Assembly (NCBI GenBank): GCA_963920705.1
Contig: CAWUCO010000186.1
Location: 124,001-188,000 of the forward strand
Direction of reading: 5' to 3'
DNA: 64,000 bases
DNA from: Odiellus spinosus
Lineage: Eukaryota > Arthropoda > Arachnida > Opiliones > Phalangiidae
Shown piece after piece: positions 62,789 through 64,000 of the stretch. Both the position numbers and the translations under genes were made by a program. The notes beneath the pieces were generated by a model. It was given only the letters and a program-made list of their open reading frames with translations, did no database searches and had not been told where the DNA came from. Positions within the stretch are counted from its first letter, which is position 1; every line of letters begins with the position of its first letter.

Positions 62789-64000
62789 GATTTTTACTTG
62801 GGAAATTTTTGGATCTATACTTGGGAAATTTTTCGATCTATACTTGGTTGAAATTTTTCGATCTATACTTGGGTAATTTTTCGATCTATACTTGGGAAAT
62901 TTTTCGATCTATACTTGGGAAATTTTTCGATCTATACTTGGGAAATTTTTCGATCTATACTTGGGAAATTTTTCGATCTATACTTGGGGGAAATTTTTCG
63001 ATCTATACTTGGGAAATTTTTCGATCTATACTTGGGGGAAATTTTTCGATCTATACTTGGGGGAAATTTTTCTATCTATAACTTGGGTAATTTTTCGATC
63101 TATACTTGGGAAATTTTTCGATCTATACTTGGGAAATTTTTCGATCTATACTTGGGGGAAATTTTTCGATCTATACTTGGGAAATTTTTCGATCTATACT
63201 TGGGGGAAATTTTTCGATCTATACTTGGGGGAAATTTTTCGATCTATTCTTGGGAAATTTTTCGATCTATTCTTGGGAAATTTTTCGATCTATACTTGGG
63301 AAATTTTTAGATCTATACTTGAAAAAAAATTTTCGATCTATACTTGGGAAATTTTTCGATCTATACTTGGGAAATTTTTCGATCTATACTTGGGAAATTT
63401 TTCGATGTATACTTGGGAAATTTTTGGATCTATATCTGGAAAATTTTTCGATCTATTCTTGGGAAATTTTTCGATCTATTCTTGGGAAATTTTTCGATCT
63501 ATACTTGGGAAATTTTTAGATCTATACTTGAAAAAAATTTTCGATCTATACTTGGGAAATTTTTCGATCTTTACGAGGGAAATTTTTCGATCTATACTTG
63601 GGAAATTTTTCGATCTATACTTGGGAAATTTTTCGATCTATACTTGGGAAATTTTTGGATTTATACTTGGGAAATTTTTGGATCTATACTTGGGAAATTT
63701 TTCGATGTATACTTGGGAAATTTTTCGATCTATACTTGTGAAATTTTTAGATCTATACTTGGGAAATTTTTGGATCTATACTTGGGAAATTTTTGGATCT
63801 GTACTTGGGAAATTTTTGGATCTATACTTGTGAAATTTTTGGATCTATACTTGGGAAATTTTTGGATCTATATCTGGAAAATTTTTGGATCTATACTTGG
63901 GAAATTTTTGGATCTATACTTGGGTAATTTTTCGATCTATACTTCGGAAATTTTTGGATTTATACTTGGGAAATTTTTGGATCTATACTTGGGAAATTTT
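62789..64000 (+). repeat. Tail of the array, copies of 60 kb and 62 kb material
   Basis: 62,900-63,080 follows 59,960-60,141 at offset 2,940, including the ctataacttgggtaa unit (63,075). 63,240-63,520 follows 60,180-60,458 at offset 3,061, with one more A in the poly-A unit (63,321). 63,540-63,940 resembles 61,900-62,300. The array is still running at base 64,000. Confidence 0.8.

Larger units (their letters stand above)
1..64000 (+). repeat. Continuous 23-bp satellite DNA array (whole window)
   Basis: A 23-bp unit repeats head to tail from first to last base. A canonical copy is 36-58: one variable base, the 17-base core gatctatacttgggaaa, then five T. Most units are 23 bp; recurrent 24-25 bp variants come from small insertions in the G/A part (ggttgaaa, gggggaaa, aaatattttt, gaaaaaaatttt). 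Orientation never flips, and no stretch over about 30 bp departs from the pattern. The unit has 7 G/C in 23 bases. Such arrays are typical of eukaryotic constitutive heterochromatin. Genomic location and species cannot be read from the window, and neither edge of the array is present. Confidence is very high for the repeat, low for any chromosomal role. Confidence 0.99.

Noticed and set aside
1-64000. CRISPR array
   Set aside because: Repeats are contiguous with no spacers of unique sequence, and no cas-like gene is present.
1-64000. Plasmid or phage iterons (about 20-bp direct repeats at an origin)
   Set aside because: Thousands of units with nested higher-order structure and no replication gene do not fit an iteron cluster.
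1-64000. Telomeric repeat, suggested by ttggga and ttaggt
   Set aside because: The period is 23 bp, not 5-8 bp, and no run of a short telomeric motif occurs.
1-64000. Bacterial-type promoters from tatact preceded by ttggga in each unit
   Set aside because: The gap between the two elements is 12 bases, not about 17, and the pattern is simply the monomer.
1-64000. Inverted segments or long hairpins
   Set aside because: I found no reverse-oriented monomers (such as aagtatagatc) anywhere. Only short palindromes (gatc, tagatcta, ttaattaa, aaattt) occur.

Overview
The whole 64,000-base window is one uninterrupted head-to-tail satellite DNA array. The basic unit is 23 bp: the 17-base core gatctatacttgggaaa, then five T, then one variable base (c most often, g often, a sometimes). 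About 2,780 units fill the window, all in the same orientation. I found no unique flanking DNA, no transposon insertion, no RNA gene and no believable protein gene; the array runs off both ends. The unit is about 30% G+C, with more T than A on the + strand.

An array this long, with nested higher-order repeats (HORs), points to a eukaryotic nuclear chromosome (pericentromeric, subtelomeric, B- or sex-chromosome heterochromatin). Nothing in the sequence lets me name the lineage, and I do not recognise this monomer as a named satellite family.

The informative content is in how variant monomers are arranged. Recurrent variants (ggatc, agatc, ggattta, cgatgta, ctattc, cgaggg, cttcgg, gggtaa, and length variants of 24-25 bp such as ggttgaaa, gggggaaa, aaatattttt and gaaaaaaatttt) recur in fixed orders. 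By following them the window divides into domains. 1-15.2 kb holds three copies of a ~4.3-4.8 kb block. 15.2-19.4 kb holds 696, 462 and 856 bp periods. 19.4-22.6 kb is a 1,553 bp tandem pair. 22.3-25.4 kb is a 1,640 bp pair with deletions. 25.4-33.1 kb is a 3,840 bp tandem pair with one mismatch noticed, followed by a partial third copy to ~34.4 kb. 35-39.8 kb has 3,829 bp-spaced copies enclosing a 1,518/1,541 bp pair. 39.8-41.9 kb and ~54.0-54.9 kb are distant relatives of the first 2.4 kb. 42.1-44.3 kb has a 668/1,105 bp period. 45.4-48.8 kb is a regular ~415 bp (18-monomer) HOR with an alternating 4/3 pattern, partly copied at 51-53.4 kb. 56.4-64 kb has 741, 748, 2,940 and 3,451 bp periods. 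Near-identity inside pairs, deletions of whole monomers and one visible hybrid monomer fit repeated unequal exchange or local amplification.

The many long + strand open reading frames (up to 960 codons) are a by-product of a 23-bp unit with no stop codon in any forward frame. They should not be annotated as genes. There is no operon, pathway or regulatory circuit here. The interest lies in satellite architecture, possible DNA curvature, a weak CENP-B-box-like resemblance, retained CpG sites, and the risk of false gene calls and assembly errors.
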